This document shows positions 47,777 through 60,979 of a stretch of 64,000 bases of DNA, one piece after another (position 1 is the first letter of the stretch; every line of letters starts with the position of its first letter). The DNA comes from Osmia lignaria lignaria (lineage: Eukaryota > Arthropoda > Insecta > Hymenoptera > Megachilidae). The position numbers were made by a program, and so were the translations under genes. A model generated the notes under the pieces. It saw only the letters and a list, made by a program, of their open reading frames with translations. It was not told the origin of the DNA and did not search any database. Location: the NCBI RefSeq assembly GCF_051020975.1, contig NW_027478161.1, positions 24,402,001-24,466,000 of the forward strand, given 5' to 3'.

Positions 47777-49708
47777 TTGCAGATATATCTCAAGGGAAGG
47801 GGCCTGACGGACATATTTCGAGATATTTCTTCTTCTTGTTGTTCTTCTTCTGCACAGCTAAGCTGGAAGTGGCATTTACAGCTCGCAATAGTGCAGAGTT
47901 ATCTCAAAGAAAGGGGCCACGGTGTTTCTGTATCTCTATTATGTTGGTGCGGCTTCGGAACTTTTAAATATCTTGATATATCGCGAGAACTACGCATCTG
48001 ATCAAAAAATATCATAGAACATGAAAAGTAGGAAACTTAATTCTCTACAAAAAAGGTCTCTTAACATTTTGCCATAGCTCTCTTCGTTTCCGAGATATTT
48101 GCAGATTTATCTCAAGGGAAGGGGCCTGACGGACATATTTCGAGATATTTCTTCTTCTTGTTGTTCTTCTTCTGCACAGCTAAACTGGAAGTGGCATTTC
48201 CAGCTCGCAATAGTGCAGAGTTATCTCAAAGAGTGGGGCCACGGTGTTTCTGTATCTCTATTATGTTGGTGCGGCTTCGGAACTTTTAAATATCTTGATA
48301 TATCTCGAGAACTACGCATCTGATCAAAAAATATCATAGAAGATAAAAAGTATGAAACTTAATTCTCTACACAAAAGGTCTCTTGACATTTTGCCATAGC
48401 TCGCTTCGTTTCCGAGATATGTGCAGATTTATCTCAAGGGAAGGGGCCTGACGGACATATTTCGAGATATTTCTTCTTCTTGTTGTTCTTCTTCTGCACA
48501 GCTAAGCTGGAAGTGGCATTTGCGGCTCGCACTAGTGCAGAGTTATCTCAAAGAAAGGGGCCACGGTGTTTCTGTATCTCTATTATGTTGGTGCGGCTTC
48601 GGAACTCTTAAATATCTCGATATATCTCGAAAACTACGCTTCTGATCAAAAAATATCATAGAACATAAATTGTAGGAAACATAATTCTCTACAAAAAAGG
48701 TCTCTTAACATTTTGCCATAGCTCGCTTCGTTTCCGAGATATTTGCAGATTCAACTCAAAGGAACTGGCCTGACGGACATATTTCGAGATATTTCTTCTT
48801 GTTGTTGTTCCTCCTCTGCACAGCTAAGCTGGAAGTGGCATTTGCAGCTCGCAATAGTGCAGAGTTATCTCAAAGAAAGGGGCCACGGTGTTTCTGTATC
48901 TCTATTATGTTGGTGCGGCTTCGGAACTTTTAAATATCTTGATATATCTCGAGAACTACGCATCTGATCAAAAAGTATCATAGAACGTAAAAAGTAGGAA
49001 ACTTAATTCTCTACAAAAAAGGTCTGTTAACATTTTGCCATAGCTCGCTTCGTTTCCGAGATATTTGCAGATTCAACTCAAAGGAACTGGCCTGACGGAC
49101 ATATTTCGAGATATTTCTTCTTCTTGTTGTTCTTCCTCTGCACAGCTAAGCTGGAAGTGGCATTTGCAGCTCGCAATAGTGCAGAGTTATCTCAAAGAAA
49201 GGGGCCACGGTGTTTCTGTATCTCTATTATGTTGGTGCGGCTTCGGAACTTTTAAATATCTTGATATATCTCGAGAACTACGCATCTGATCAAAAAATAT
49301 CATAGAACATAAAAAGTAGGAAACTTAATTCTCTACAAAAAAGGTCTCTTAACATTTTGCCATAGCTCGCTTCGTTTCCGAGATATTTGCATATTTATCT
49401 CAAGGGAAGGGGCCTGACGGACATATTTCGAGATATTTCTTCTTCTTGTTGTTCTTCTTCTGCACAGCTAAGCTGGAAGTGGCATTTGCGGCTCGCACTA
49501 GTGCAGAGTTATCTCAAAGAAAGGGGCCACGGTGTTTCTGTATCTCTATTATGTTGGTGCGGCTTCGGAACTTTTAAATATCTTGATATATCTCGAGAAC
49601 TACGCTTCTGATCAAAAAATATCATAGAACATAAAAAGTAGGAAACATAATTCTCTACAAAAAAGGTCTCTTAACCTTTTGCTATAGCCCGCTTCGTTTC
49701 CGAGATAT
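47777..49708 (+). repeat. Six units of mixed type
   Basis: Units 47777 (ATATATCTC, TTTACAG, ATCGCGAGAAC), 48099 (TTTCCAG, AAAGAGTGGGG), 48421 (ATATGTGCAG, GGAACTCTTAAA), 48743 (CAGATTCAACTC, TTGTTGTTGTTCCTCC), 49065 (CAGATTCAACTC) and 49387 (TTTGCATATTTATC). The last ends with CTTTTGCTATAGCCCGC and leads into the 49709 repeat. Unit 47777's ATCGCGAG breaks the TCTCGAGA palindrome. Confidence 0.83.
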
Positions 49709-50352
49709 TTGCAGATTTATCTCAAGGGAAGTGGCCTGACGGACATATTTCGAGATATTTCTTCTTCTTGTTGTTCTTCTTCTGCACAGCTAAGCTGGAA
49801 GTGGCATTTGCAGCTCGCAATAGTGCAGAGTTATCCCAAAGAAAGGGGCCACGGTGTTTCTGTATCTCTATTATGTTGGTGCGGCTTCGGAACTTTTAAA
49901 TATCTTGATATATCTCAAGAACTACGCCTCTGATCGAAAAATATCATAGAACATAAAAAGTAGGAAACTTAATTCTCTACAAAAAAGGTCTCTTAACATT
50001 TTGCCATAGCTCGCTTCGGTTCCGAGATATTTGCAGATTTATCTCAAGGGAAGGGGCCTGACGGACATATTTCGAGATATTTCTTCTTCTTGTTGTTCTT
50101 CTTCTGCACAGCTAAGCTGGAAGTGGCATTTGCGGCTCGCACTAGTGCAGAGTTATCTCAAAGGAAGGAGCCATGGTGTTTCTGTATCTCTATTATGTTG
50201 GTGCGGCTTCGGAACTTTTAAATATCTCGATATATCTCGAAAACTACGCTTCTGATCAAAAAATATCATAGAACATAAATTGTAGGAAACATAATTCTCT
50301 ACACAAAACGTCTCTTAACATTTTGCCATAGCTCGCTTCGTTTCCGAGATAT
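49709..50352 (+). repeat. Two units; first is the copy of 47133
   Basis: Unit 49709 repeats TTATCCCAAAG, ATCTCAAGAAC and CGCCTCTGATCG of 47133. Unit 50031 starts with CTTCGGTTCCGAG and has AAAGGAAGGAGCCATGG, with no TAA, so correspondence to 47455 is only by type. Confidence 0.83.
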
Positions 50353-51640
50353 TTGCAGATTCAGCTCAAAGGAACGGGCCTGACGGACATATTTCGAGAT
50401 ACTTCTTCTTCTTGTTGTTCTTCCTCTGCACAGCTAAGCTGGAAGTGGCATTTGCAGCTCGCAATAGTGCAGAGTTATCTCAAAGAATGGGGCCACGGTG
50501 TTTCTGTATCTCTATCATGTTGGTGCGGCTTCGGAACTTTTAAATATCTTGATATATCTCGAGAACTACGCATCTGATCAAAAAATATCATAGAACATAA
50601 AAAGTAGGAAACTTAATTCTCTACAAAAAAGGTCTCTTAACATTTTGCCATAGCTCGCTTCGTTTCCGAGATATTTGCAGATATATCTCAAGGGAAGGGG
50701 CCTGACGGACATATTTCGAGATATTTCTTCTTCTTGTTGTTCTTCTTCTGCACAGCTAAGCTGGAAGTGGCATTTACAGCTCGCAATAGTGCAGAGTTAT
50801 CTCAAAGAAAGGGGCCACGGTGTTTCTGTATCTCTATTATGTTGGTGCGGGTTCGGAACTTTTAAATATCTTGATATATCTCGAGAACTACGCATCTGAT
50901 CAAAAAATATCATAGAACATGAAAAGTAGGAAACTTAATTCTCTACAAAAAAGGTCTCTTAACATTTTGCCATAACTCTCTTCGTTTCCGAGATATTTGC
51001 AGATTTATCTCAAGGGAAGGGGCCTGACGGACATATTTCGAGATATTTCTTCTTCTTGTTGTTCTTCTTCTGCACAGCTAAGCTGGAAGTGGCATTTGCG
51101 GCTCGCACTAGTGCACAGTTATCTCAAAGAAAGGGGCCACGGTGTTTCTGTATCTCTATTATGTTGGTGCGTCTTCGGAACTTTTAAATATCTCGATATA
51201 TCTCGAAAACTACGCTTCTGATCAAAAAATATCATAGAACCTAAATTGTAGGAAACATAATTCTCTACAAAAAGGGTCTCTTAACATTTTGCCATAGCTC
51301 GCTTCGTTTCCGAGATATTTGCAGATTTATCTCAAGGGAAGGGGCCTAACGGACATATTTCGAGATATTTCTTCTTCTTGTTGTTCTTCTTCTGCACAGC
51401 TAAACTGGAAGTGGCATTTCCAGCTCGCAATAGTGCAGAGTTATCTCAAAGAAAGGGGCCACGGTGTTTCTGTATCTCTATTATGTAGGTGCGGCTTCGG
51501 AACTTTTAAATATCTCGATATATTTCGAAAACTACGCTTCTGATCAAAAAATATCATAGAACATAAATTGTAGGAAACATTATTCTCTACAAAAAAGGTC
51601 TCTTAACATTTTGCCATAGCTCGCTTCGTTTCCGAGATAT
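50353..51640 (+). repeat. Four units of mixed type
   Basis: Units 50353 (CAGCTCAAAGGAACGGG, AAAGAATGGGG, CTATCATG), 50675 (ATATATCTC, TTTACAG, GCGGGTTCGG), 50997 (GTGCACAGTTATC, GTGCGTCTTCGG; these recur at 61624) and 51319 (TTTCCAG, TATGTAGGTGC, ATATTTCGAAAAC). The CTCGAGAAC and CTCGAAAAC ends come in pairs here rather than alternating strictly. Confidence 0.83.
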
Positions 51641-52284
51641 TTGCAGATTCATCTCAAGGGAAGGGGTCTGACGGACATATTTCGAGATATTTCTTCTTCT
51701 TGTTGTTCTTCTTCTGCACAGCTAAACTGGAAGTGGCATTTCCAGCTCGCAATCGTGCAGAGTTATCTCAAAGAAAGGGGCCACGGTGTTTCTGTATCTC
51801 TATTATGTTGGTGCGGCTTCGGAACTTTTAAATATCTTGATATATCTCGAGAACTACGCATCTGATCAAAAAATATCATAGAAGATAAAAAGTAGGAAAC
51901 TTAATTCTCTACAAGAAAGGTCTCTTAACATTTTGCCATAGCTCGCTTCGTTTCCGAGATATTTGCAGATTCATCTCAAGGGAAGGGGTCTGACGGACAT
52001 ATTTCGAGATATTTCTTCTTCTTGTTGTTCTTCTTCTGCACAGCTAAACTGGAAGTGGCATTTCCAGCTCGCAATCGTGCAGAGTTATCTCAAAGAAAGG
52101 GGCCACGGTGTTTCTGTATCTCTATTATGTTGGTGCGGCTTCGGAACTTTTAAATATCTTGATATATCTCGAGAACTACGCATCTGATCAAAAAATATCA
52201 TAGAAGATAAAAAGTAGGAAACTTAATTCTCTACAAGAAAGGTCTCTTAACATTTTGCCATAGCTCGCTTCGTTTCCGAGATAT
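51641..52284 (+). repeat. Pair of near-identical adjacent units
   Basis: Units 51641 and 51963 share CAGATTCATCTCAAGG, GGGGTCTGACGG, AAACTGG with TTTCCAG, CAATCGTGC, AAGATAAAAAG and ACAAGAAAGG. I saw no difference inside the units. It is a recent one-unit duplication. Confidence 0.88.
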
Positions 52285-53250
52285 TTGCAGATTTATCTCA
52301 AGGGAAGGGGCCTGACGGACATATTTCGAGATATTTCTTCTTCTTGTTGTTCTTCTTCTGCACAGCTAAGCTGGAAGTGGCATTTGCGGCTCGCACTAGT
52401 GCAGAGTTATCTCAAAGAAAGGGGCCACGGTGTTTCTGTATCTCTATTATGTTGGTGCGGCTTCGGAACTTTTAAATATCTTGATATATCTCGAGAACTA
52501 CGCGTCTGATCAAAAAATATCATAGAACATGAAAAGTAGGAAGCTTAATTCTCTACAAAAACGGTCTCTTAATATTTTGCCATAGCTCGCTTCGTTTCCG
52601 AGATATTTGCAGATTCAGCTCAAAGGAACTGGCCTGACGGACATATTTCGAGATATTTCTTCTTCTTGTTGTTCTTCTTCTGCACAGCTAAGCTGGAAGT
52701 GGCATTTGCAGCTCGCAATAGTGCAGAGTTATCTCAAAGAAAGGGGCCACGGTGTTTCTGTATCTCTATTATGTTGGTGCGGCTTCGGAACTTTTAAATA
52801 TCTTGATATATCTCGAGAACTACGCATCTGATCAAAAAATATCATAGAACATAAAAAGTAGGAAACTTAATTCTCTACAAAAGAGGTCTCTTAACATTTT
52901 GCCATAGCTCGCTTCGTTTCCGAGATATTTGCAGATTTATCTCACGGGAAGGGGCCTAACGGACATATTTCGAGATATTTCTTCTTCTTGTTGTTCTTCT
53001 TCTGCACAGCTAAACTGGAAGTGGCATTTCCAGCTCGCAATAGTGCAGAGTTATCTCAAAGAAAGGGGCCACGGTGTTTCTGTATCCCTATTATGTTGGT
53101 GCGGCTTCGGAATTTTTGAATATCTCGATATATCTCGAAAACTACGCTTCTGATCAAAAAATATCATAGAACATAAATTGTAGGAAACATAATTCTCTAT
53201 AAAAAACGTCTCTTAACATTTTGCCATAGCTCGCTTCGTTTCCGAGATAT
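52285..53250 (+). repeat. Three-unit segment, partner of 46167
   Basis: Units 52285, 52607 and 52929 repeat the order and markers of 46167, 46489 and the start of 46811 at 6,118 bp (19 units). Differences include AGGAAGCTTAATTC after 52285. Unit 52929 switches after CTCACGGGAAGGGGCCTAACGG to the TTTCCAG type and has GGAATTTTTGAATATC. Confidence 0.83.
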
Positions 53251-54216
53251 TTGCAGATTCAGCTCAAAGGAACTGGCCTGACGGACATATTTCGAGATAT
53301 TTCTTCTTCTTGTTGTTCTTCTTCTGCACAGCTAAGCTGGAAGTGGCATTTGCAGCTCGCAATAGTGCAGAGTTATCTCAAAGAAAGGGGCCACGGTGTT
53401 TCTGTATCTCTATTATGTTGGTGCGGCTTCGGAACTTTTAAATATCTCTATATATCTCGAGAACTACGCATCTGATCAAAAAATATCATAGAACATAAAA
53501 AGTAGGAAACTTAATTCTCTACAAAAAAGGTCTCTTAACATTTTGCCATAGCTCGCTTCGTTTCCGAGATATTTGCAGATTTATCTCAAGGGAAGGGGCC
53601 TGACGGACATATTTCGAGATATTTCTTCTTCTTGTTGTTCTTCTTCTGCACAGCTAAGCTGGAAGTGGCATTTGCGGCTCGCACTAGTGCAGAGTTATCT
53701 CAAAGAAAGGGGCCACGGTGTTTCTGTATCTCTATTATGTTGGTGCGGCTTCGGAACTTTTAAATATCTCGATATATCTCGAAAACTACGCTTCTGATCA
53801 AAAAATATCATAGAACATAAAAAGTAGGAAACTTAATTCTCTACAAAAAAGGTCTCTTAACATTTTGCCATAGCTCGCTTCGTTTCCGAGATATTTGCAT
53901 ATTTATCTCAAGGGAAGGGGCCTGACGGACATATTTCGAGATATTTCTTCTTCTTGTTGTTCTTCTTCTGCACAGCTAAGCTGGAAGTGGCATTGGCGGC
54001 TCGCACTAGTGCAGAGTTATCTCAAAGAAAAGGGCCACGGTGTTTCTGTATCTCCATTATGTTGGTGCGGCTTCGGAACTTTTAAATATCTTGATATATC
54101 TCGAGAACTACGCATCTGATCAAAAAATATCATAGAACATAAAAGGTAGGAAACTTAATTCTCTACAAAAAAGGTCTCTTAACATTTTGCCATAGCTCGC
54201 TTCGTTTCCGAGATAT
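53251..54216 (+). repeat. Three units of mixed type
   Basis: Units 53251 (CAGATTCAGCTC start, ATCTCTATATATC), 53573 (GCACTAGTGC, CTCGAAAAC followed by the AAAAAGTAGG end, a recombinant of the two end types) and 53895 (TTTGCATATTTATC, GGCATTGGCGG, TCTCCATTATG). The TTTGCATATTTATC start becomes frequent from here to 60.6 kb. Confidence 0.83.
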
Positions 54217-54860
54217 TTGCATATTTATCTCAAGGGAAGGGGCCTGACGGACATATTTCGAGATATTTCTTCTTCTTGTTGTTCTTCTTCTGCACAGCTA
54301 AGCTGGAAGTGGCATTTGCGGCTCGCAATAGTGCAGAGTTACCTCAAAGAAAGAGGCCACGGTGTTTCTGTACCTCTATTATGTTGGTGCAGCTTCGGAA
54401 CTTTTAAATATCTTGATATATCTCGAGAACTACGCATCTGATCAAAAAATATCATCGAACATAAAAAGTAGGAAACTTAATTCTCTACAAAAAAGGTCTC
54501 TTAACATTTTGCCATAGCTCGCTTGGTTTCCGAGATATTTGCAGATTCAGCTCAAAGGAACTGGCCTGACGGACATATTTCGAGATATTTCTTCTTCTTG
54601 TTGTTCTTCCTCTGCACAGCTAAGCTGGAAGTGGCATTTGCAGCTCGCAATATTGCAGAGTTATCTCACAGAAAGGGGCCACGGTGTTTCTGTATCTCTA
54701 TTATGTTGGTGCGGCTTCGGAACTTTTAAATATCTTGATATATCTCGAGAACTAAGCATCTGATCAAAAAATATCATAGAACATAAAAAGTAGGAAACTT
54801 AATTCTCTACAAAAAAGGTCTCTTAACATTTTGCCATAGCTCGCTTCGTTTCCGAGATAT
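54217..54860 (+). repeat. Two-unit segment with a partner at 58403
   Basis: Unit 54217 has AAAGAGGCC, CTGTACCTC, GTGCAGCTTC and ATCATCGAAC; 54539 has CAGATTCAGCTC, AATATTGCAGAG, TCTCACAGAAAGG and GAACTAAGCATC. The same sets are at 58403 and 58725, exactly 13 units (4,186 bp) away. The start of 54217 (TTTGCATATTTATC, TTACCTCAAAG) differs from 58403, so the shared tract begins inside the unit. Confidence 0.85.
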
Positions 54861-57800
54861 TTGCATATTTATCTCAAGGGAAGGGGCCTGACGGACATAT
54901 TTCGAGATATTTCTTCTTCTTGTTGTTCTTCTTCTGCACAGCTAAACTGGAAGTGGCATTTCCAGCTCGCAATAGTGCAGAGTTATCTCAAAGAAAGGGG
55001 CCACGGTGTTTCTGTATCTCTATTATGTTGGTGCGGCTTCGGAACTTTTAAATATCTTGATATATCTCGAGAACTACGCATCTGATCAAAAAATATCATA
55101 GAACATAAAAAGTAGGAAACTTAATTCTCTACAAAAAAGGTCTCTTAACATTTTGCCATAGCTCGCTTTGTTTCCGAGATATTTGCATATCTATCTCAAG
55201 GGAAGGGGCCTGACGGACATATTTCGAGATATTTCTTCTTCTTGTTGTTCTTCTTCTGCACAGCTAAGCTGGAAGTGGCATTTGCGGCTCGCACTAGTGC
55301 AGAGTTCTCTCAAAGAAAGGGGCCACGGTGTTTCTGTATCTCTATTATGTTGGTGCGGCTTCGGAACTTTTAAATATCTCGATATATCTCGAAAACTACG
55401 CTTCTGATCAAAAAATATCATACAACAGAAATTGTAGGAAACATAATTCTCTACAAAAAAGGTCTCTTAACATTTTGCCATAGCTCGCTTCGTTTCCGAG
55501 ATATTTGCAGATATATCTCAAGGGAAGGGGCCTGACGGACATATTTCGAGATATTTCTTCTTCTTGTTGTTCTTCTTCTGCACAGCTAAGCTGGAAGTGG
55601 CATTTGCGGCTCGCACTAGTGCAGAGTTATCTCAAAGAAAGGGGCCACGGTGTTTCTGTATCTCTATTATGTTGGTGCGGCTTCGGAACTTTTAAATATC
55701 TCGATATATCTCGAAAACTACGCTTCTGATCAAAAAATATCATAGAACATAAAAAGTAGGAAACTTAATTCTCTACAAAAAAGGTCTCTTAACATTTTGC
55801 CATAGCTCGCTTCGTTTCCGAGATATTTGCAGATTTATCTCAAGGGAAGGGGCCTGACGGACATATTTCGAGATATTTCTTCTTCTTGTTGTTCTTCTTC
55901 TGCACAGCTAAGCTGGAAGTGGCATTTGCGGCTCGCACTAGTGCAGAGTTATCTCAAAGAAAGGGGCCACGGTGTTTCTGTATCTCTATTATGTTGGTGC
56001 GGCTTCGGAACTTTTAAATATCTCGATGTATCTCGAAAACTACGCTTCTGATCAAAAAATATCATAGAACATAAATTGTAGGAAACATAATTCTCTACAA
56101 AAAAGGTCTCTTAACATTTTGCCATAGCTCGCTTCGTTTCCGAGATATTTGCAGATATATCTCAAGGGAAGGGGCCTGACGGACATATTTCGAGATATTT
56201 CTTCTTCTTGTTGTTCTTCTTCTGCACAGCTAAACTCGAAGTGGCATTTACAGCTCGCAATAGTGCAGAGTTATCTCAAAGAAAGGGGCCACGGTGTTTC
56301 TGTATCTCTATTATGTTGGTGCGGCTTCGGAACTTTTAAATATCTTGATATATCTCGAGAACTACGCATCTGATCAAAAAATATCATAGAACATAAAAAG
56401 TAGGAAACTTAATTCTCTACAAAAAAGGTCTCTTAACATTTTGCCATAGCTCGCTTCGTTTCCGAGATATTTGCAGATTTATCTCAAGGGAAGGGGCCTG
56501 ACGGACATATTTCGAGATATTTCTTCTTCTTGTTGTTCTTCTTCTGCACAGCTAAGCTGGAAGTGGCATTTGCGGCTCGCAGTAGTGCAGAGTTATCTCA
56601 AAGAAAGGGGCCACGGTGTTTCTGTATCTCTATTATGTTGGTGCGGCTTCGGAACTTTTAAATATCTCGATGTATCTCGAAAACTACGCTTCTGATCAAA
56701 AAAAATCATAGAACATAAATTGTAGGAAACATAATTCTCTACAAAAAAGGTCTCTTAACATTTTGCGATAGCTCGCTTCGTTTCCGAGATATTTGCAGAT
56801 TTATCTCAAGGGAAGGGGCCTAACGGACATATTTCGAGATATTTCTTCTTCTTGTTGTTCTTCTTCTGCACAGCTAAACTGGAAGTGGCATTTCCAGCTC
56901 GCAATAGTGCAGAGTTATCTCAAAGAAAGGGGCCACGGTGTTTCTGTATCTCTATTATGTTGGTGCGGCTTCGGAACTTTTAAATATCTTGATATATCTC
57001 GAGAACTACGCATCTGATCAAAAAATATCATAGAACATAAAAAGTAGGAAACTTAATTCTCTACAAAAAAGGTCTCTTAACATTTTGCCATAGCTCGCTT
57101 CGTTTCCGAGATATTTGCAGATTTATCTCAAGGGAAGGGGCCTGACGGACATATTTCGAGATATTTCTTCTTCTTGTTGTTCTTCTTCTGCACAGCTAAG
57201 CTGGAAGTGGCATTTGCGGCTCGCACTAGTGCAGAGTTATCTCAAAGAAAGGGGCCACGGTGTTTCTGTATCCCTATTATGTTGGTGCGGCTTCGGAACT
57301 TTTAAATATCTTGATATCTCTCGAGAACTACGCATCTGATCAAAAAATATCATAGATCATAAAAAGTAGGAAACTTAATTCTCTACAAAAAAGGTCTCTT
57401 AACATTTTGCCATAGCTCGCTTCGTTTCCGAGATATTTGCAGATATATCTCAAGGGAAGGGGCCTGACGGACATATTTCGAGATATTTCTTCTTCTTGTT
57501 GTTCTTCTTCTGCACAGCTAAGCTGGAAGTGGCATTTGCGGCTCGCACTAGTGCAGAGTTATCTCAAAGAAAGGGGCCACGGTGTTTCTGTATCTCTATT
57601 ATGTTGGTGCGGCTTCGGAACTTTTAAATATCCTGATATATCTCGAGAACTACGCATCTGATCAAAAAATATCATAGAACATAAAAAGTAGGAAACTTAA
57701 TTCTCTACAAAAAAGGTCTCTTAATATTTTGCCATAGCTCGCTTCGTTTCCGAGATATTTGCATATTTATCTCAAGGGAAGGGGCCTGACGGACATATTT

Positions 57801-58402
57801 CGAGATATTTCTTCTTCTTGTTGTTCTTCTTCTGCACAGCTAAGCTGGAAGTGGCATTTGCGGCTCGCACTAGTGCAGAGTTATCTCAAAGAAAGGGGCC
57901 ACGGTGTTTCTGTATCTCTATTATGTTGGTGCGGCTTCGGAACTTTTAAATATCTCGATATATCTCGAAAACTACGCTTCTGATCAAAAAATATCATAGA
58001 ACATAAAAAGTAGGAAACTTAATTCTCTACAAAAAAGGTCTCTTAACATTTTGCCATAGCTCGCTTCGTTTCCGAGATATTTGCAGATTTATCTCAAGGG
58101 AAGGGGCCTAACGGACATATTTCGAGATATTTCTTCTTCTTGTTGTTCTTCTTCTGCACAGCTAAGCTGGAAGTGGCATTTGCGGCTCGCACTAGTGCAG
58201 AGTTATCTCAAAGAAAGGGGCCACGGTGTTTCTGTATCTCTATTATGTTGGTGCGGCTTCGGAACTTTTAAATATCTCGATATATCTCGAAAACTACGCT
58301 TCTGATCAAAAAATATCATAGAGCATAAAAAGTAGGAAACTTAATTCTCTACAAAAAAGGTCTCTTAACATTTTGCCATAGCTCGCTTCGTTTCCGAGAT
58401 AT
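54861..58402 (+). repeat. Eleven units, mainly of the GCACTAGTGC type
   Basis: Units 54861, 55183, 55505, 55827, 56149, 56471, 56793, 57115, 57437, 57759 and 58081. Eight have GCGGCTCGC with GCACTAGTGC or one change (GCAGTAGTGC at 56471); 54861 and 56793 are of the TTTCCAG type. Units 55827 and 56471, 644 bp apart, share CTCGATGTATC. Unit 56149 has AAACTCGAAG with TTTACAG, the only AAACT unit without TTTCCAG that I found. Unit 57115 has GATATCTCTCGAG and 57437 has TATCCTGATATATC. Units 55505, 57759 and 58081 combine CTCGAAAAC with an AAAAAGTAGG end. Confidence 0.84.
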
Positions 58403-59046
58403 TTGCAGATTCATCTCAAGGGAAGGGGTCTGACGGACATATTTCGAGATATTTCTTCTTCTTGTTGTTCTTCTTCTGCACAGCTAAGCTCGAAGTGGCA
58501 TTTGCAGCTCGCAATAGTGCAGAGTTATCTCAAAGAAAGAGGCCACGGTGTTTCTGTACCTCTATTATGTTGGTGCAGCTTCGGAACTTTTAAATATCTT
58601 GATATATCTCGAGAACTACGCATCTGATCAAAAAATATCATCGAACATAAAAAGTAGGAAACTTAATTCTCTACAAAAAAGGTCTCTTAACATTTTGCCA
58701 TAGCTCTCTTCGTTTCCGAGATATTTGCAGATTCAGCTCAAAGGAACTGGCCTGACGGACATATTTCGAGATATTTCTTCTTCTTGTTGTTCTTCCTCTG
58801 CACAGCTAAGCTGGAAGTGGCATTTGCAGCTCGCAATATTGCAGAGTTATCTCACAGAAAGGGGCCACGGTGTTTCTGTATCTCTATTATGTTGGTGCGG
58901 CTTTGGAACTTTTAAATATCTTGATATATCTCGAGAACTAAGCATCTGATCAAAAAATATCATAGAACATAAAAAGTAGGAAACTTAATTCTCTACAAAA
59001 AAGGTCGCTTAACATTTTGCCATAGCTCGCTTCGTTTCCGAGATAT
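58403..59046 (+). repeat. Two-unit segment, partner of 54217
   Basis: Unit 58403 starts CAGATTCATCTCAAGG with GGGGTCTGACGG, as at 51641, and then has AGCTCGAAG, AAAGAGGCC, CTGTACCTC, GTGCAGCTTC and ATCATCGAAC. Unit 58725 has AATATTGCAGAG, TCTCACAGAAAGG and GAACTAAGCATC, plus a private GGCTTTGG. It is a mosaic of at least two dispersed variants. Confidence 0.85.
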
Positions 59047-60979
59047 TTGCATATTTATCTCAAGGGAAGGGGCCTGACGGACATATTTCGAGATATTTCT
59101 TCTTCTTGTTGTTCTTCTTCTGCACAGATAAGCTGGAAGTGGCATTTGCGGCTCGCACTAGTGCAGAGTTATCTCAAAGAAAGGGGCCACGGTGTTTCTG
59201 TATCTCTATTATGTTGGTGCGGCTTCGGAACTTTTAAATATCTCGATATATCTCGAAAACTACGCTTCTGATCAAAAAATATCATAGAACATAAATTGTA
59301 GGAAACATAATTCTCTACAAAAAAGGTCTCTTAACATTTTGCCATAGCTCTCTTCGTTTCCGAGATATTTGCAGATTTATCTCAAGGGAAGGGGCCTGAC
59401 GGACATATTTCGAGATATTTCTTCTTCTTGTTGTTCTTCTTCTGCACAGCTAAGCTGGAAGTGGCATTTGCAGCTCGCAATAGTGCAGAGTTATCTCAAA
59501 GAAAGGGGCCACGGTGTTTCTGTATCTCTATTATGTTGGTGCGGCTTCGGAACTTTTAAATATCTTGATATATCTCGAGAACTACGCGTCTGATCAAAAA
59601 ATATCATAGAACATAAAAAGTAGGAAACTTAATTCTCTACAACAACGGTCTCTTAACATTTTGCCACAGCTCGCTTCGTTTCCGAGATATTTGCATATTT
59701 ATCTCAAGGGAAGGGGCCTGACGGACATATTTCGAGATATTTCTTCTTCTTGTTGTTCTCCTTCTGCACAGCTAAGCTGGAAGTGGCATTTGCGGCTCGC
59801 ACTAGTGCAGAGTTATCTCAAAGAAAGGGGCCACGGTGTTTCTGTATCTCTATTATGTTGGTGCGGCTTCGGAACTTTTAAATATCTCGATATATCTCGA
59901 AAACTACGCTTCTGATCAAAAAATATCATAGAACATAAATTGTAGGAAACATAATTCTCTACAAAAAAGGTCTCTTAACATTTTGCCATAGCTCTCTTCG
60001 TTTCCGAGATATTTGCAGATTTATCTCAAGGGAAGGGGCCTGACGGACATATTTCGAGATATTTCTTCTTCTTGTTGTTCTTCTTCTGCACAGCTAAGCT
60101 GGAAGTGGCATTTGCAGCTCGCAATAGTGCAGAGTTATCTCAAAGAAAGGGGCCACGGTGTTTCTGTATCTCTATTATGTTGGTGCGGCATCGGAACTTT
60201 TAAATATCTTGATATATCTCGAGAACTACGCGTCTGATCAAAAAATATCATAGAACATAAAAAGTAGGAAACTTAATTCTCTACAACAACGGTCTCTTAA
60301 CATTTTGCCATAGCTCGCTTCGTTTCCGAGATATTTGCATATTTATCTCAAGGGAAGGGGCCTGACGGACATATTTCGAGATACTTCTTCTTCTTGTTGT
60401 TCTTCTTCTGCACAGCTAAGCTGGAAGTGGCATTTGCGGCTCGCACTAGTGCAGAGTTATCTCAAAGAAAGGGGCCACGGTTTCTTCTGTATCTCTATTA
60501 TGTTGGTGCGGCTTCGGAACTTTTAAATATCTCGATATATCTCGAAAACTACGCTTCTGATCAAAAAATATCATAGAACATAAATTGTAGGAAACATAAT
60601 TCTCTACAAAAAAGGTGTCTTAACATTTTGCCATAGCTCTCTTCGTTTCCGAGATATTTGCAGATTTATCTCAAGGGAAGGGGCCTGACGGACATATTTC
60701 GAGATATTTCTTCTTCTTGTTGTTCTTCTTCTGCACAGCTAAGCTGGAAGTGGCATTTGCAGCTCGCAATAGTGCAGAGTTATCTCAAAGAAAGGGGCCA
60801 CGGTGTTTCTGTATATCTATTATGTTGGTGCGGCTTCGGAACTTTTAAATATCTTGATATATCTCGAGAACTACGCATCTGATCAAAAAATATCATAGAA
60901 CATAAAAAGTAGGAAACTTAATTCTCTACAAATAAGGTCTCTTAACATTTTGCCATAGCTCGCTTCGTTTCCGAGATAT
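59047..60979 (+). repeat. Three tandem dimers (644, 644 and 645 bp)
   Basis: Units 59047, 59691 and 60335 start TTTGCATATTTATC, have GCACTAGTGC and end CTCGAAAAC. Units 59369, 60013 and 60658 follow GCTCTCTTCG, have TTTGCAG and end CTCGAGAAC. Units 59369 and 60013 also share CTACGCGTCTG and ACAACAACGGTCTC. Private changes are TTCTCCTTCTGC and GCCACAGCTCGC at 59691, GCGGCATCGG at 60013 and TGTATATCTATT at 60658. Confidence 0.87.
60335..60657 (+). repeat. 323-bp unit with a 1-bp insertion
   Basis: CCACGGTGTTTCTG is CCACGGTTTCTTCTG at about 60475-60489, a net gain of one base. It breaks the recurrent frame after about codon 49. The unit also has GATACTTC. Confidence 0.88.
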
